Assembly (NCBI GenBank): GCA_947470185.1
Contig: CANIRZ010000001.1
Span: 1-64,000 of the forward strand
Direction of reading: 5' to 3'
Source: Sphingomonadales bacterium
Lineage (GTDB): Bacteria; Pseudomonadota; Alphaproteobacteria; Sphingomonadales; Sphingomonadaceae
DNA length: 64,000 nt
A program made the translations under genes and the position numbers. The notes below the pieces were generated by a model. That model was not told the DNA's origin, did no database searches, and saw only the letters and a program-made list of their open reading frames with translations. Below are positions 31,467 through 40,381 of this stretch, piece after piece. Each line of letters opens with the position of its first letter. The stretch's first letter is position 1.

Positions 31467-34253
31467 TTGCCTCCGGTACGTTCCGCCCTCACGGCCATAT
31501 TAGGCCCTACCAACACAGGTAAGACACATCTTGCCGTCGAGCGGATGTGTGCGCACTCCAGCGGTATGATCGGCTTTCCCCTGCGCTTGCTGGCGCGGGA
31601 AATTTACGACCGCGTTGTGGCCATGAAAGGCGTGCAGAATGTCGCGTTGATCACAGGCGAAGAACGCATCGAGCCGCCGCAAGCGCGCTGGTATTGCTGC
31701 ACCGTTGAAAGCATGCCCATCCAGAAAGAATTTGCCTTTGTCGCGATTGACGAAGCGCAATTGGGTGCCGATCCCGAACGCGGGCATATCTTTACCGACC
31801 GCATATTGCATGCGCGCGGACGCGAGGAAACGATGATCTTGGGGTCGGAAAGCCTGCGCCCGATCATTCGGTCGCTGCTGCCCGATGCAGAGATAATCTC
31901 CCGCCCGCGCTTCTCGACGTTGAGCTACGCTGGTGCCAAGAAACTGTCGCGCTTGCCAAAGCGGTCCGCCATCGTCGCCTTTTCTATTGAACAAGTATAT
32001 GCCGTGGCCGAAACCCTGCGCCGGATGCGTGGCGGTGCGGCGGTCGTGATGGGCGCGTTGTCGCCGCGTACACGAAATGCGCAAGTGGCGATGTTTCAAT
32101 CGGGCGAGGTGGATTATCTCGTCGCCACCGACGCGATCGGCATGGGGCTGAACCTTGACGTTGCCCATGTTGCCTTTGTCAGCCTCTCCAAATTTGACGG
32201 CTCGCGCCGCCGCCGATTGACGGTTGCAGAAATGGCGCAAATTGCAGGCCGCGCTGGCCGGCACCAACGTGACGGCAGTTTTGGGACGCTGGCTGGCGAA
32301 GGCAGCGAATTCACACCCGAAGAAGTTCTGGCGATTGAAGGGCACAGCTTCCCACGTCTGGATTGGCTCTTTTGGCGGGAGGCAAAGCCGCGTTTCAACG
32401 ATATTGCCACATTGATCGCCGATCTGGAGAAAAAGCCACATCGTCCGGGGCTTTTGCCCGCGCCAAAGGTTATCGACCTGTTGGTGTTGAAACGCTTGGC
32501 TGAATTGCCCGATGTGAAAGCGCTCATTCGCCACCCCGTCGACGTTGCGCGCCTGTGGGAAGTCGCATGTCTGCCCGACTTCCGGCAAATGGGTGAGGAG
32601 CATCACAGCCGTTTCGTCGCGTCTTTGTGGCAGTATCTAGGCCAGAATGAACGCGTCATTCCACAGGGCGTCTATGCCAGCGAACTTGCACGGCTGGATA
32701 ACATCCAAGGTGATGTGGATACGTTGTCGGCGCGAATCGCGGCGGTGCGGACTTGGACCTATATTGCCCACCGAAGCGATTGGCTGACCAATCCGCCTGC
32801 GATGGCCGAACGTGCTCGAGCGTTGGAAGAAAAATTATCTGATGCGCTGCACGATGCGCTGCGTCAGCGGTTTGTCGATAAACGCACATCAATGTTGCTT
32901 CGGAAAGGCGCGAAAGATGTCGGTTTGCTGCCCGTCGAGATTCAGGCGGACAACCGTGTTCTGGTAGATGGCGAGGACATTGGCACTTTACAGGGCTTCG
33001 CCTTTCGGGTTGACCCAGCGGCCAAAGCGGGTGACCGTAAATTGTTATTGGCTGCCGCCGAACGGCATTTGGCAGCCATTTTGAGACAAAAGGCAAAGGA
33101 CGTAAGTATGGCAGAGGACAGCGAATTCTCGCTCGCAGCCGATGGAGAGGGCAAGCCCGCGATTTTCTGGAAGGGCGAACTTCTTGGCGCGTTGACTAAG
33201 GGTCGGACACTGCTTCAACCCGCATTTACCCCAGTGAAGGCCGTTTCCGGACTTGAAGGCGACGCTTTGCGGGACATCACCACCCGCGCCGAAGGCTGGA
33301 TAGAAGCGCAATTGGCCAAGGCAATGGGCGGCATCGTCGGGCTTTTGGACCTTGCCCAGCAAGCCGATGTCGACGGCAATGTGCGTGCACTTGCGGTGCG
33401 CTTAGCCGACGAGGGCGGTATCGCTGGCCGGCACTATCTAGCCGATGCGATTGCGGCATTGCCAAAGGAAGCACGCGGCGCAGCGCGCAAGGGCGGCATC
33501 GTGTTTGGCGCGCTTGATATTTATCACCACGCCGCGTTGAAACCTGCGGCGGCCAAATGGCGCGCAGCATTATTTGCGGCGCGTGACAGCCTTGCGATGC
33601 CCGAACTTCCGCCTGAAAGCGCGGTGCATTTGAAGGCGTGGAACTTTGCTAATGCATCCGAAGCACGCAACGCTGGCTACAGGCGCATTGGCGACGAGTA
33701 TGTCCGCATTGATTTGGCCGAACGCGTCATTAAAAAAGCGCATGAAGCCCGTGGGCAGGGCAATTTGGTCAGCATGGACATGGCCTTCGCAACGTCGCTG
33801 GGCATTAGTGAGGCTGGGTTAAAGGCATTGATGCGCGATGCAGGCTTCCGCCCTGCGGAAAAGGCACAAGAGCCGCAGGCTGAACCTGAGCCTGCATCTG
33901 ACGCGGTGGCAGACGCAGCGCAGGGTGTTGCGAGCGACGTTGCGCCAGCATCCGAAACTGAAAATGTTCAACCCGACGTCGCTGGCGAACAAGAGGCGAT
34001 CGCCACCGAACCTACCGTTGCCCCTGCACCCGAACCGCAAGCTGTCACGCTCACACACTGGCGCTGGGTCGGCCTGCCAAAGCCGCGTCCGCCCGAGCAG
34101 CGTCAACAGCGTGCCAAGCCACAACATCACAAAACACACGCTGCAGGTAAGCCGCAGGCCAAGCCAGATCGCATGCCTGTTGCGCCAAAGCAAAATGCCC
34201 AGCCATCATCCTTGGCGCTGCAGTTGGCGGCGCTTAAGGGCCTCAAGCTTTAG
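31467..34253 (+). CDS. SUV3-like RNA helicase-related protein
   Basis: 928 aa. The N-terminal helicase core has motif I AILGPTNTGKTHLAVERM, IDEAQLGADPERGH (motif II DEAQ), ATDAIGMGLNLDVAHVAF and QIAGRAGRHQRDG, matching the SUV3/mitochondrial degradosome helicase group. The rest (about 330-800) is helical and lineage-specific. The last ~110 residues are Ala/Pro/Glu-rich (EAIATEPTVAPAPEP), ending in a basic, Gln-rich tail likely to bind RNA. Start is a TTG right after the reductase stop. An S4-domain gene follows. Confidence 0.88.
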   Translation: MPPVRSALTAILGPTNTGKTHLAVERMCAHSSGMIGFPLRLLAREIYDRVVAMKGVQNVALITGEERIEPPQARWYCCTVESMPIQKEFAFVAIDEAQLGADPERGHIFTDRILHARGREETMILGSESLRPIIRSLLPDAEIISRPRFSTLSYAGAKKLSRLPKRSAIVAFSIEQVYAVAETLRRMRGGAAVVMGALSPRTRNAQVAMFQSGEVDYLVATDAIGMGLNLDVAHVAFVSLSKFDGSRRRRLTVAEMAQIAGRAGRHQRDGSFGTLAGEGSEFTPEEVLAIEGHSFPRLDWLFWREAKPRFNDIATLIADLEKKPHRPGLLPAPKVIDLLVLKRLAELPDVKALIRHPVDVARLWEVACLPDFRQMGEEHHSRFVASLWQYLGQNERVIPQGVYASELARLDNIQGDVDTLSARIAAVRTWTYIAHRSDWLTNPPAMAERARALEEKLSDALHDALRQRFVDKRTSMLLRKGAKDVGLLPVEIQADNRVLVDGEDIGTLQGFAFRVDPAAKAGDRKLLLAAAERHLAAILRQKAKDVSMAEDSEFSLAADGEGKPAIFWKGELLGALTKGRTLLQPAFTPVKAVSGLEGDALRDITTRAEGWIEAQLAKAMGGIVGLLDLAQQADVDGNVRALAVRLADEGGIAGRHYLADAIAALPKEARGAARKGGIVFGALDIYHHAALKPAAAKWRAALFAARDSLAMPELPPESAVHLKAWNFANASEARNAGYRRIGDEYVRIDLAERVIKKAHEARGQGNLVSMDMAFATSLGISEAGLKALMRDAGFRPAEKAQEPQAEPEPASDAVADAAQGVASDVAPASETENVQPDVAGEQEAIATEPTVAPAPEPQAVTLTHWRWVGLPKPRPPEQRQQRAKPQHHKTHAAGKPQAKPDRMPVAPKQNAQPSSLALQLAALKGLKL

Positions 34254-34268
34254 ACGGTCGGGGCGACT

Positions 34269-34517
34269 TTGCGGATCGACAAGCTCCTTTTCTTTCTGCG
34301 CTTCGCCAAGAGCCGAACGCTTGCCCAAGGCTGGGCCGAGGCGGGGCATATCCGCGTCAATGGCCGCCGAGTTGAAAAGGCAAGCCTGCCGATCGTCACG
34401 GGGGACGTCATTACCATGCCAATTGGTGAAACCGTTGTGACCCTAAAGCTTCTTTCGATGCCCTTTCGGCGGGGTCCAGCGTCTGAGGCACAGCTTTGCT
34501 ATCAACTGATAGACTAA
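34269..34517 (+). CDS. S4-domain RNA-binding protein (Hsp15-like)
   Basis: 82 aa. MRIDKLLFFLRFAKSRTLAQ, AEAGHIRVNGRRVEKASLPI and VTGDVITMPIG form a complete S4 RNA-binding fold, as in Hsp15, which recognises stalled 50S subunits. It uses TTG with GGGGCGACT upstream; the frame has no better start after the helicase stop, which is 15 nt away. It is likely co-transcribed with the helicase. The C-terminal basic extension of Hsp15 is short here. Confidence 0.82.
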   Translation: MRIDKLLFFLRFAKSRTLAQGWAEAGHIRVNGRRVEKASLPIVTGDVITMPIGETVVTLKLLSMPFRRGPASEAQLCYQLID

Positions 34518-34623
34518 AAATTGGCAGGCATTTGCATTCGGCCGTTGACTTCCCCCCGCGCCTCGCAATAGGCACTCGGAGTGAAGTGGCTTACGTACCG
34601 CCACCTATAGGAGAGTTCCGCAA

Positions 34624-34962
34624 GTGACTTATGTTGTTACCGATGCCTGCATCCGCTGCAAATATATGGACTGCGTTGAAGTATGTCCGGTGGATTGCTT
34701 TTACGAAGGCGACAACATGCTCGTCATTAACCCCAATGAATGCATCGATTGCGGCGTTTGTGAACCAGAATGCCCCGCAGAAGCCATTTTGCCAGATACC
34801 GAAAGCGGTCTTGAGCAATGGCTTGAATTGAACGCCACCTACAGCGCCGAATGGCCGAATATCACCACTAGCCGTGAACCACCTGCCGATGCAGATGAGT
34901 TTAAGGGCGAAGAAGGCAAATTCGACAAATATTTCAGCGCTGATCCCGGCGAGGGCGACTAA
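34624..34962 (+). CDS. fdxA: Ferredoxin FdxA (7Fe type)
   Basis: 112 aa. The first cluster region [18 protein letters not shown] and second [15 protein letters not shown] give the Cys pattern of [3Fe-4S][4Fe-4S] ferredoxins. The C-terminal ~50 residues ([16 protein letters not shown]) are the usual FdxA extension. Cytosolic electron carrier. GTG start at 34624 with AGGAGAG upstream. In sphingomonads this gene is often followed by carD; here a convergent old yellow enzyme gene follows instead, overlapping the stop by 4 nt. Confidence 0.93.
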   Translation: MTYVVTDACIRCKYMDCVEVCPVDCFYEGDNMLVINPNECIDCGVCEPECPAEAILPDTESGLEQWLELNATYSAEWPNITTSREPPADADEFKGEEGKFDKYFSADPGEGD

Positions 34963-36251
34963 GCCTTTTCGGTGCGGTGCGCCTTCAACCAGCTTTTTTG
35001 ATAGCTTTCGACTTCACGAAGCGCGGCAAACACCGTGAGGTCGGATTGTACCCTGCCAGTGCGGCCAAGCGCATAAATCTGGCTGTAGAACCAATATTGG
35101 GTCGCAAAACCTTCTATGCCGCGTATCATCTTGAGCTTGCGCAAGGACGAAAGCCATTCGGGCAGCAGCTTCAACTGGTTTTCGACCCTAGGAAGCATAG
35201 CCATGCCGCCCAGCAGCCGCTTGGGCGCCTCGGGCATTACACATAATGGCCTGGCAAGGCCGATGACGTCGGCGGCACCGTTACGCAGCGCTTGCTCCAT
35301 GGCGGATGCACTGCGGAAACCGCCAGTCACCATCAGTGGTATTGTTAATTCGGCCTTCATTGCTTGCGCAAAATCAACAAAATAGGCCTCACGCGCGAGC
35401 GTGGTGTCCGCCACATTTTGCGTTTCTTCGACTTCCATGCCTTCGAGGCCCAGAAGTTTTGGCTGTTCATAGGTACCGCCGGAGATCTCGATGAGGTCAA
35501 CGCCAGCTTCCTGCAACCAGCGTGCAACCTGAAGGCTGTCTTCAAAGGCGAAACCGCCGCGCTGGAAATCGGCACTGTTCAATTTGACTGAAATGGGGAA
35601 GTCACGCCCAACCAAAGTACGCACTGTATTCAGCGTGAACATCAGAAAACGTGCGCGATTGACAAGGCTTCCGCCCCAACGGTCCGTGCGCTGGTTGGAC
35701 CGTGGGCTCAAAAACTGCGAAATAAGATAGCCATGTGCGGCATGGATTTGGACGCCGGTGAAACCGCCATTTTTGCAGTGCAAAGCCGCCTGACCAAAAC
35801 GGCCAATCAAGTTCAAAATTTCGTCTTCGGTGAGCGCGACCGGTATGCCAAATTGTCCACCCGGTAGCCCCAATTTGACAGCGGAAGGCGCCTTGGGGTG
35901 CGGATTGACCGCGCGCATGGTTTGCCGTCCGGCGTGGCTAATTTGCGCCCAAAAATGGTTGCCATTGCGTGTTGCTGCTTTAGTCCACGCCTGAAGCGCA
36001 TCCATCATCTCTTCGTCCGGCTGTCCGTTAAAAAAGACGTTACCGGGACGTTCCAGATGATTGGCATCAATATGGATATTGCCCGAGATATGCAGGCCAG
36101 CCCCGCCATCTGACCAAATGCCATATAATCGCTGCAGTTCGGGCGTCGGACGACCCATTGGATCAGCCAACCCCTCGGTCATCGCGGCCTTTGCGATACG
36201 ATTATTCAAAACCGCCCCGCATGGCATTGTCAAAGTGCTATTTAGTCTCAC
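34959..36251 (-). CDS. NADH:flavin oxidoreductase / old yellow enzyme
   Basis: 430 aa FMN TIM barrel. [17 protein letters not shown] begins the fold; the pair [25 protein letters not shown] is in the expected place, and [29 protein letters not shown] is the FMN phosphate site. It likely reduces activated C=C bonds of an unknown enone. The GTG start at 36251 overlaps the lipoprotein stop (GTGA), so it is translationally coupled. A short C-terminal extension ends in [12 protein letters not shown]. Confidence 0.88.
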   Translation of the reverse strand: MRLNSTLTMPCGAVLNNRIAKAAMTEGLADPMGRPTPELQRLYGIWSDGGAGLHISGNIHIDANHLERPGNVFFNGQPDEEMMDALQAWTKAATRNGNHFWAQISHAGRQTMRAVNPHPKAPSAVKLGLPGGQFGIPVALTEDEILNLIGRFGQAALHCKNGGFTGVQIHAAHGYLISQFLSPRSNQRTDRWGGSLVNRARFLMFTLNTVRTLVGRDFPISVKLNSADFQRGGFAFEDSLQVARWLQEAGVDLIEISGGTYEQPKLLGLEGMEVEETQNVADTTLAREAYFVDFAQAMKAELTIPLMVTGGFRSASAMEQALRNGAADVIGLARPLCVMPEAPKRLLGGMAMLPRVENQLKLLPEWLSSLRKLKMIRGIEGFATQYWFYSQIYALGRTGRVQSDLTVFAALREVESYQKSWLKAHRTEKA

Positions 36252-36553
36252 TTTGGTTCGCTTGCTGTATCGGGTTTTGTGGTGCCAGCGGGTTCCGTTT
36301 CCATCGGTGGCGCTTTGGCGGCATCCGTCTTTGGTGCTTCGACGTTGGCTGGTTTTGAAGCCGCAGGCGCGGCATCAAGCGTTGCTTCGTCGGTCGATTC
36401 ATCGGTATTAATCATGTCGTCGCTGATCGTACCTTTCAGACTTTCGAGATTATCCATACGTGTTTCTGTGACTTGATTGTCTTCCTTGGAACTGCCGCAG
36501 GCAGACACCAGAAGCAGTAGGGCAAGGGCCGGCATTAGTCGGGAAAAGCGCAT
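36248..36553 (-). CDS. Small lipoprotein, Ala/Pro/Thr-rich
   Basis: 101 aa. The signal peptide MRFSRLMPALALLLLVSACG has lipobox VSAC. The mature part is disordered and rich in Ala, Pro, Thr and acidic residues (KPANVEAPKTDAAKAPPMETEP). No domain recognised. ATG 36553 has GAGG 5-6 nt upstream; an earlier ATG (36568) follows the lipB stop directly. It lies between lipB and the old yellow enzyme gene and overlaps the latter. Confidence 0.75.
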   Translation of the reverse strand: MRFSRLMPALALLLLVSACGSSKEDNQVTETRMDNLESLKGTISDDMINTDESTDEATLDAAPAASKPANVEAPKTDAAKAPPMETEPAGTTKPDTASEPK

Positions 36554-36568
36554 GATATCCTCGTTCAT

Positions 36569-37246
36569 CTATTTCGGCGCGACCGTACAATTTCCGGTCG
36601 TTTTCGCAAGACTATTGAGAAAGCTGACAAAAGTGGCGCGCAATGCGGCGTCAAAATCTGCGAGCGTTGCCTCAATACCCAAAGCGGCAAGGCTCGTGAC
36701 CGGATATTCGGATATACCGCATGGTACGATGCCCGAAAAATGGTTCAGATCGGGTGCGATATTAACCGCAAAGCCGTGCATCGTGACCCATTTGCGGATC
36801 CGCACGCCAATGGCGCCAATCTTTGCCTCTTGGCCGTTTTTTGTGTCGCACCAGATACCCACGCGGCCCTCTGCGCGGCGCGCTTCGACCCCAAAATGTC
36901 CAAGGGCTTCGATTACCCAGCCTTCCAACGCATGGACGTAGCAGCGCACATCTTTACCCCTATGCGCAAGGTCAAGCATGACATATCCCACGCGCTGGCC
37001 AGGGCCATGGTAGGTGTACCGCCCACCGCGTCCGGTGTCATAAACCGGAAACTGTTGGCTCAGCAGCTCGGCAGGGTCTGCACTCGTTCCGCTGGTGTAC
37101 AAAGGCGGGTGTTCAAGCAGCCATACAAGCTCGCGCGCGCCGGTATCGCGTATTGCAGCCTGCAACGCTCCCATACGCGCGACCGCGTCGGGGTAAGGGG
37201 TCAGGCCTTCGGAAACGTCCCAGTCGATATTGCCATCCAAAATCAT
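36569..37246 (-). CDS. lipB: Octanoyl-ACP:protein octanoyltransferase LipB
   Basis: 225 aa. [21 protein letters not shown] and the later [19 protein letters not shown] (catalytic Lys near the start) with GIVPCGI (nucleophile Cys) are the LipB active site. It moves octanoyl groups from ACP to lipoyl domains of 2-oxoacid dehydrogenases and glycine cleavage H protein. ATG 37246 has AGG 7 nt upstream; the 12 preceding residues in the track are not conserved. First gene of lipB-lipoprotein-OYE. Confidence 0.93.
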   Translation of the reverse strand: MILDGNIDWDVSEGLTPYPDAVARMGALQAAIRDTGARELVWLLEHPPLYTSGTSADPAELLSQQFPVYDTGRGGRYTYHGPGQRVGYVMLDLAHRGKDVRCYVHALEGWVIEALGHFGVEARRAEGRVGIWCDTKNGQEAKIGAIGVRIRKWVTMHGFAVNIAPDLNHFSGIVPCGISEYPVTSLAALGIEATLADFDAALRATFVSFLNSLAKTTGNCTVAPK

Positions 37247-37310
37247 GTAGCAGCCTTTAGCATGGCGCAAGCGCCTTGCCACCGCATATGTCTATCTCTA
37301 CGCCCCAGCT

Positions 37311-38069
37311 ATGCAGACGAACAAAATGCCAAAGAAGCTTGATTACCGGACCGTGTGGTCTGATGCGCGCAATATGTTTGCGGCGGACAAAGACGCGATT
37401 GTTGCAATCGCCGGCTTCTTCATCTTTTTGACAGCTTGGATTTCTGGTTTTCTGGTGCCGCCATTGATGATCGACACTTTGGAAAATGCGGACACGGCAG
37501 TTGCAACGCTCAGCAGCTATTTTGAGGTCAATTGGCCTATATTGCTGCCAAGCATGATGGTGACGATGTATGGGAGTTTGTCGCTCTATGTCCTGCTGTC
37601 GGGGCGTACTTTGACCAAAGTAGGGGACGCCCTTGGCGTCGCGGCGGCATTGTTTGTGCCCTATCTGGTGGCAAGTTTGTTGGTGGGATGGGCCACATTG
37701 GCTGGATTTTTCCTCCTCGTGATACCCGGGCTTTATCTGTCAGGGCGGTTTGCATTGCTGCCTGCGGTGATCGCGGGGGATAGTCGCCGCGGCATGCATG
37801 CATCGGTCCTTCGCACTTGGAACGTCACGCGTAACTATGGTTGGGCGATTTTGATATTGATGCTGTTCGTTGCGCTCGCAGTGCGCCTAGCATCCGGGAT
37901 CGCGGGCGGCGCAGTTGATGCCGTTTCCCAATCCATCGCAGGCGAGGCGGGGATTCCGATCCTTCAGTCAGGCGTTAGCGCGCTCTTCGTCACTGTCGAG
38001 GCCGTGGCTTTCATCTTGATGCTCGCTGCCGTCAACCGTCAACTTTCGGCGCAAACCCCTCATCAATAA
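37311..38069 (+). CDS. Integral membrane protein, unknown function
   Basis: 252 aa with about six membrane segments (AIVAIAGFFIFLTAWISGFL, ILLPSMMVTMYGSLSLYVLL, VAAALFVPYLVASLLVGWAT, LAGFFLLVIPGLYLSGR, WAILILMLFVALAVRL, LFVTVEAVAFILMLAAV). The middle block FFLLVIPGLYLSGRFALLPAVIAGDSRRG resembles glycerophosphoryl-diesterase membrane-domain proteins, which often have no enzyme part. No catalytic motif is seen. Its last 38 nt overlap the 3' end of the convergent GNAT gene. Confidence 0.75.
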   Translation: MQTNKMPKKLDYRTVWSDARNMFAADKDAIVAIAGFFIFLTAWISGFLVPPLMIDTLENADTAVATLSSYFEVNWPILLPSMMVTMYGSLSLYVLLSGRTLTKVGDALGVAAALFVPYLVASLLVGWATLAGFFLLVIPGLYLSGRFALLPAVIAGDSRRGMHASVLRTWNVTRNYGWAILILMLFVALAVRLASGIAGGAVDAVSQSIAGEAGIPILQSGVSALFVTVEAVAFILMLAAVNRQLSAQTPHQ

Positions 38070-38646
38070 GCGGGATGTGCGGTGCTGCATCGCGGGGGAT
38101 GAGGCCAGTGATGCGCGGGTCGGGGAAAGTTTCCAACTGTCGTTGGTAGGCGACGAAGCCCGATCTCTGATAAAAAGTGAGCGCATGCGGGCCGTCTAGC
38201 GTGCAGGTATGTACCCACAACCGTTGCATGTCAGCCTCTGCCCAAGCCATTTGCAGCGCCATCGCCATCAGCCATTTGCCATGCCCCTTGCCGGTGAGTT
38301 CTGGCACCAGGCCGAAAAAGGCAATTTCACATTGCTCAGGCAGCCGAAAGTCGAGTTCCAAAATGCCGACCTCAATTCCCCGCCGGTCAAGAACGGCCCA
38401 AATGCGCACCATTGGGTCATGAATGATCTGCAACAGATCGGCATCGCTCAGCTCAAGCCGTGAGAACCAAAGCCACGGCTCACCAATGCGACGATAAAGC
38501 GTGCGATATCGCTCGGCCGTTGGTGCCAGCCACCGGTCCAGTTGCAATTCCGACGCCGGCATAGCCCGCAGGGGCGGGCGGCTGGTCATTTCCAGCGATG
38601 TAACAATTGCCCCAAGGTCGCCAATGGCAATCGGACTATACACCAT
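38032..38646 (-). CDS. GNAT-family N-acetyltransferase
   Basis: 204 aa. Acetyl-CoA binding motif A lies in FFGLVPELTGKGHGKWLM, followed by MQRLWVHTCTLDGPHALTFYQRSGFVAYQR, the motif B pattern. Substrate unknown. Start ATG 38646 has little upstream signal; an internal ATG at 38589 would remove 19 less conserved residues. It is 6 nt downstream of hemF on the same strand. Confidence 0.85.
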   Translation of the reverse strand: MVYSPIAIGDLGAIVTSLEMTSRPPLRAMPASELQLDRWLAPTAERYRTLYRRIGEPWLWFSRLELSDADLLQIIHDPMVRIWAVLDRRGIEVGILELDFRLPEQCEIAFFGLVPELTGKGHGKWLMAMALQMAWAEADMQRLWVHTCTLDGPHALTFYQRSGFVAYQRQLETFPDPRITGLIPRDAAPHIPLIDEGFAPKVDG

Positions 38647-38652
38647 TGGGGA

Positions 38653-39510
38653 TCAGTCCCACGCAACTTGCGGCGGAAGGCTCATCAATATGGCGTCCAC
38701 ATTACCGCCGGTCTTTAGACCAAAGGTCGTGCCGCGGTCATATACCAGATTAAACTCGGCATAGAGGCCGCGCCAGCGCAATTGCGCCTGCTTTTCTTCC
38801 GCTGTGAACGGCTGGTTCATCCGGCGGCGAACAAGCTTTGGGAAGATGTCCAGAAAGGCATTGCCGACATCGCGGGTCAAAGCGAAATTTTGTTCAAACA
38901 AGGCATCGCTGCTATTTTCGAGATGATCGTAAAATATGCCGCCCACGCCGCGATGGATATTGCGATGCGGAATCCAGAAATAATCCTCTGCCCATTTGCG
39001 ATAGCGTTCATACACATCGGGGCCATAAGGCGCGCAAGCAGCACGCAGCCGCGCATGGAAATCGGCAGTATCCTCTTCATAGGGGATCGGAGGGTTCAGG
39101 TCAGCGCCGCCGCCAAACCAGCTTTTCGTCGTAACAAGATAGCGGGTATTCATGTGGACGGCTGGCACATGCGGGTTCGCCATATGCGCAACCAAGCTGA
39201 TACCGGTAGCAAAGAAATTAGGGTCTTCCGCCGCGCCATGAATGGTTTTGGCAAATTCGGGGTTAAAACTGCCGCCTACGGTGGAGACGTTTACGCCGAC
39301 TTTTTCGAAGACCTTGCCCTTCATCACGCCGCGTACGCCGCCGCCGCCGGGGGAGCCGTCATGATCATTGCGATCCCATGGCATATATTCAAACGAGGCG
39401 TCCGAGCCTGCTTCGCGCTCAATGGCTTCAAACGCGGCGCAGATGTTGTCGCGCAGCGATTCGAAAGAGGTTCGTGCGGCCTGTTGGCGATCATCAAGGA
39501 TCAGGGTCAC
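38653..39510 (-). CDS. hemF: Oxygen-dependent coproporphyrinogen III oxidase
   Basis: 285 aa. FEKVGVNVSTVGGSF, SLVAHMANPHVPAVHMNTRYL, WFGGGADLNPPIPYEEDTADFH and LVYDRGTTFGLKTGGNVDAILMSLPP are HemF signatures. It decarboxylates coproporphyrinogen III to protoporphyrinogen IX in haem synthesis, consuming O2, so the organism makes haem aerobically. GTG 39510 overlaps the trmL stop by 4 nt and has a near-perfect AGGAGGT. The haem-rich bc1 genes lie nearby on the same strand. Confidence 0.95.
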   Translation of the reverse strand: MTLILDDRQQAARTSFESLRDNICAAFEAIEREAGSDASFEYMPWDRNDHDGSPGGGGVRGVMKGKVFEKVGVNVSTVGGSFNPEFAKTIHGAAEDPNFFATGISLVAHMANPHVPAVHMNTRYLVTTKSWFGGGADLNPPIPYEEDTADFHARLRAACAPYGPDVYERYRKWAEDYFWIPHRNIHRGVGGIFYDHLENSSDALFEQNFALTRDVGNAFLDIFPKLVRRRMNQPFTAEEKQAQLRWRGLYAEFNLVYDRGTTFGLKTGGNVDAILMSLPPQVAWD

Positions 39511-39968
39511 AAATTACCTCCTGGAAATGAATGAGTTTGTCGCAGACCTTCGGCAAGAGCGATGCCAGCCGACACAGAAATGTTCAAGGACCGAAATCCT
39601 GCGGCCATGGGGATATATACCCGCGCATCGGCTCGTGCATGGACTTCGGGAGGCGCACCGCTGCTTTCGGACCCCATCAAAATAACGTCGTCAGGTTGAA
39701 ACGCGAACTGGGGCAGGGGCGTAGACGCTTTACTCGACATCAAAACGATCCGTGCGCCCTCCAATGAACCCAGAAACGCGGTCCAATCGGGATGCCGCTG
39801 AATTTTCACATGGTCGATATAATCCATAGCGGAACGTTTCAGCGTGCGTTCGGAAAACGCAAAACCACATGGTTCGATAATGTCGCATGTCACGCCAAAA
39901 CAAGCAGATGTGCGCAAAACCGCACCGACATTCCCGGCCATGTCCGGCTGATACAGCGCGATGCGCAT
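39507..39968 (-). CDS. trmL: tRNA (cytidine/uridine-34 2'-O)-methyltransferase TrmL
   Basis: 153 aa SPOUT methyltransferase. RIALYQPDMAGNVGAVLRTSACFG is motif 1, DVILMGSESSGAPPEVHARADARVYIPM motif 2 and SLNISVSAGIALAEGLR motif 3 with the knot. It methylates the wobble ribose of leucine tRNAs. First of the trmL-hemF-GNAT set; start and stop overlaps suggest one transcript. Confidence 0.9.
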   Translation of the reverse strand: MRIALYQPDMAGNVGAVLRTSACFGVTCDIIEPCGFAFSERTLKRSAMDYIDHVKIQRHPDWTAFLGSLEGARIVLMSSKASTPLPQFAFQPDDVILMGSESSGAPPEVHARADARVYIPMAAGFRSLNISVSAGIALAEGLRQTHSFPGGNL

Positions 39969-40172
39969 GCGACACTCCTCACTAAAAACCTATCGTGCGG
40001 CAATTAGCGTGTATCGCGGCCGACCTACAAACGGTTATTGCGTTAAAAATGGAGCGCGCTGACAAGATGCAGTCGCGCGCCACAGGGATAGATCGGAATA
40101 CCAAAATAGCGGCACATAAAAAAATTAACCACGTCTCTAAGTTTGTCGGATTAACTGCCGTATAATTGAATT

Positions 40173-40247
40173 AGGCCATAAGGTCATGATTTCGTCAACT
40201 TCAATGTTGTGACACTGGACCGTCAGAAATCATGGCCTCATTTGGCC
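40173..40247. ncRNA. Candidate structured RNA element, stem-loop 1
   Basis: Arms CATGATTTC and GAAATCATG pair perfectly and the pairing continues outward (AGGCCATAAGGT against GCCTCATTTGGCC) to about 18 bp with one mismatch and a small bulge. The 32-nt loop contains CAAC/GTTG. Direction unknown; a TATAAT sits 7 nt upstream on the plus strand. No homology known to me. Confidence 0.35.
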
Positions 40248-40286
40248 GATTAAGCTGCGCTGCTTGGCAGCCATGCTTGAACATAT

Positions 40287-40327
40287 CGGCTTCCGGATGC
40301 CGCCCACCCACACAGCACCGGAAGCCG
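40287..40327. ncRNA. Candidate structured RNA element, stem-loop 2
   Basis: Perfect 10-bp arms CGGCTTCCGG and CCGGAAGCCG around a 21-nt loop, 39 nt from stem-loop 1. There is no T-run on either side, so it is not a classical terminator. Confidence 0.35.
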
Positions 40328-40381
40328 GTACATCTCAATATGGGCACGAAACCATAAGCGCGCGGGGGTTGCGCTCTAAAC

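Larger units (their letters stand above)
39969..40381. other. Gene-free interval with strong RNA-like hairpins
   Basis: No ORF with plausible codon use. It holds a large stem-loop at 40173-40247, another at 40287-40327 and a TATAAT at 40161-40166 just upstream of the first. Treated as possible structured RNA; see the findings. Confidence 0.5.

Noticed and set aside
31500-32606. 368-aa minus ORF inside the SUV3-like helicase
   Set aside because: Shadow of the helicase core, whose motifs are intact on the plus strand.
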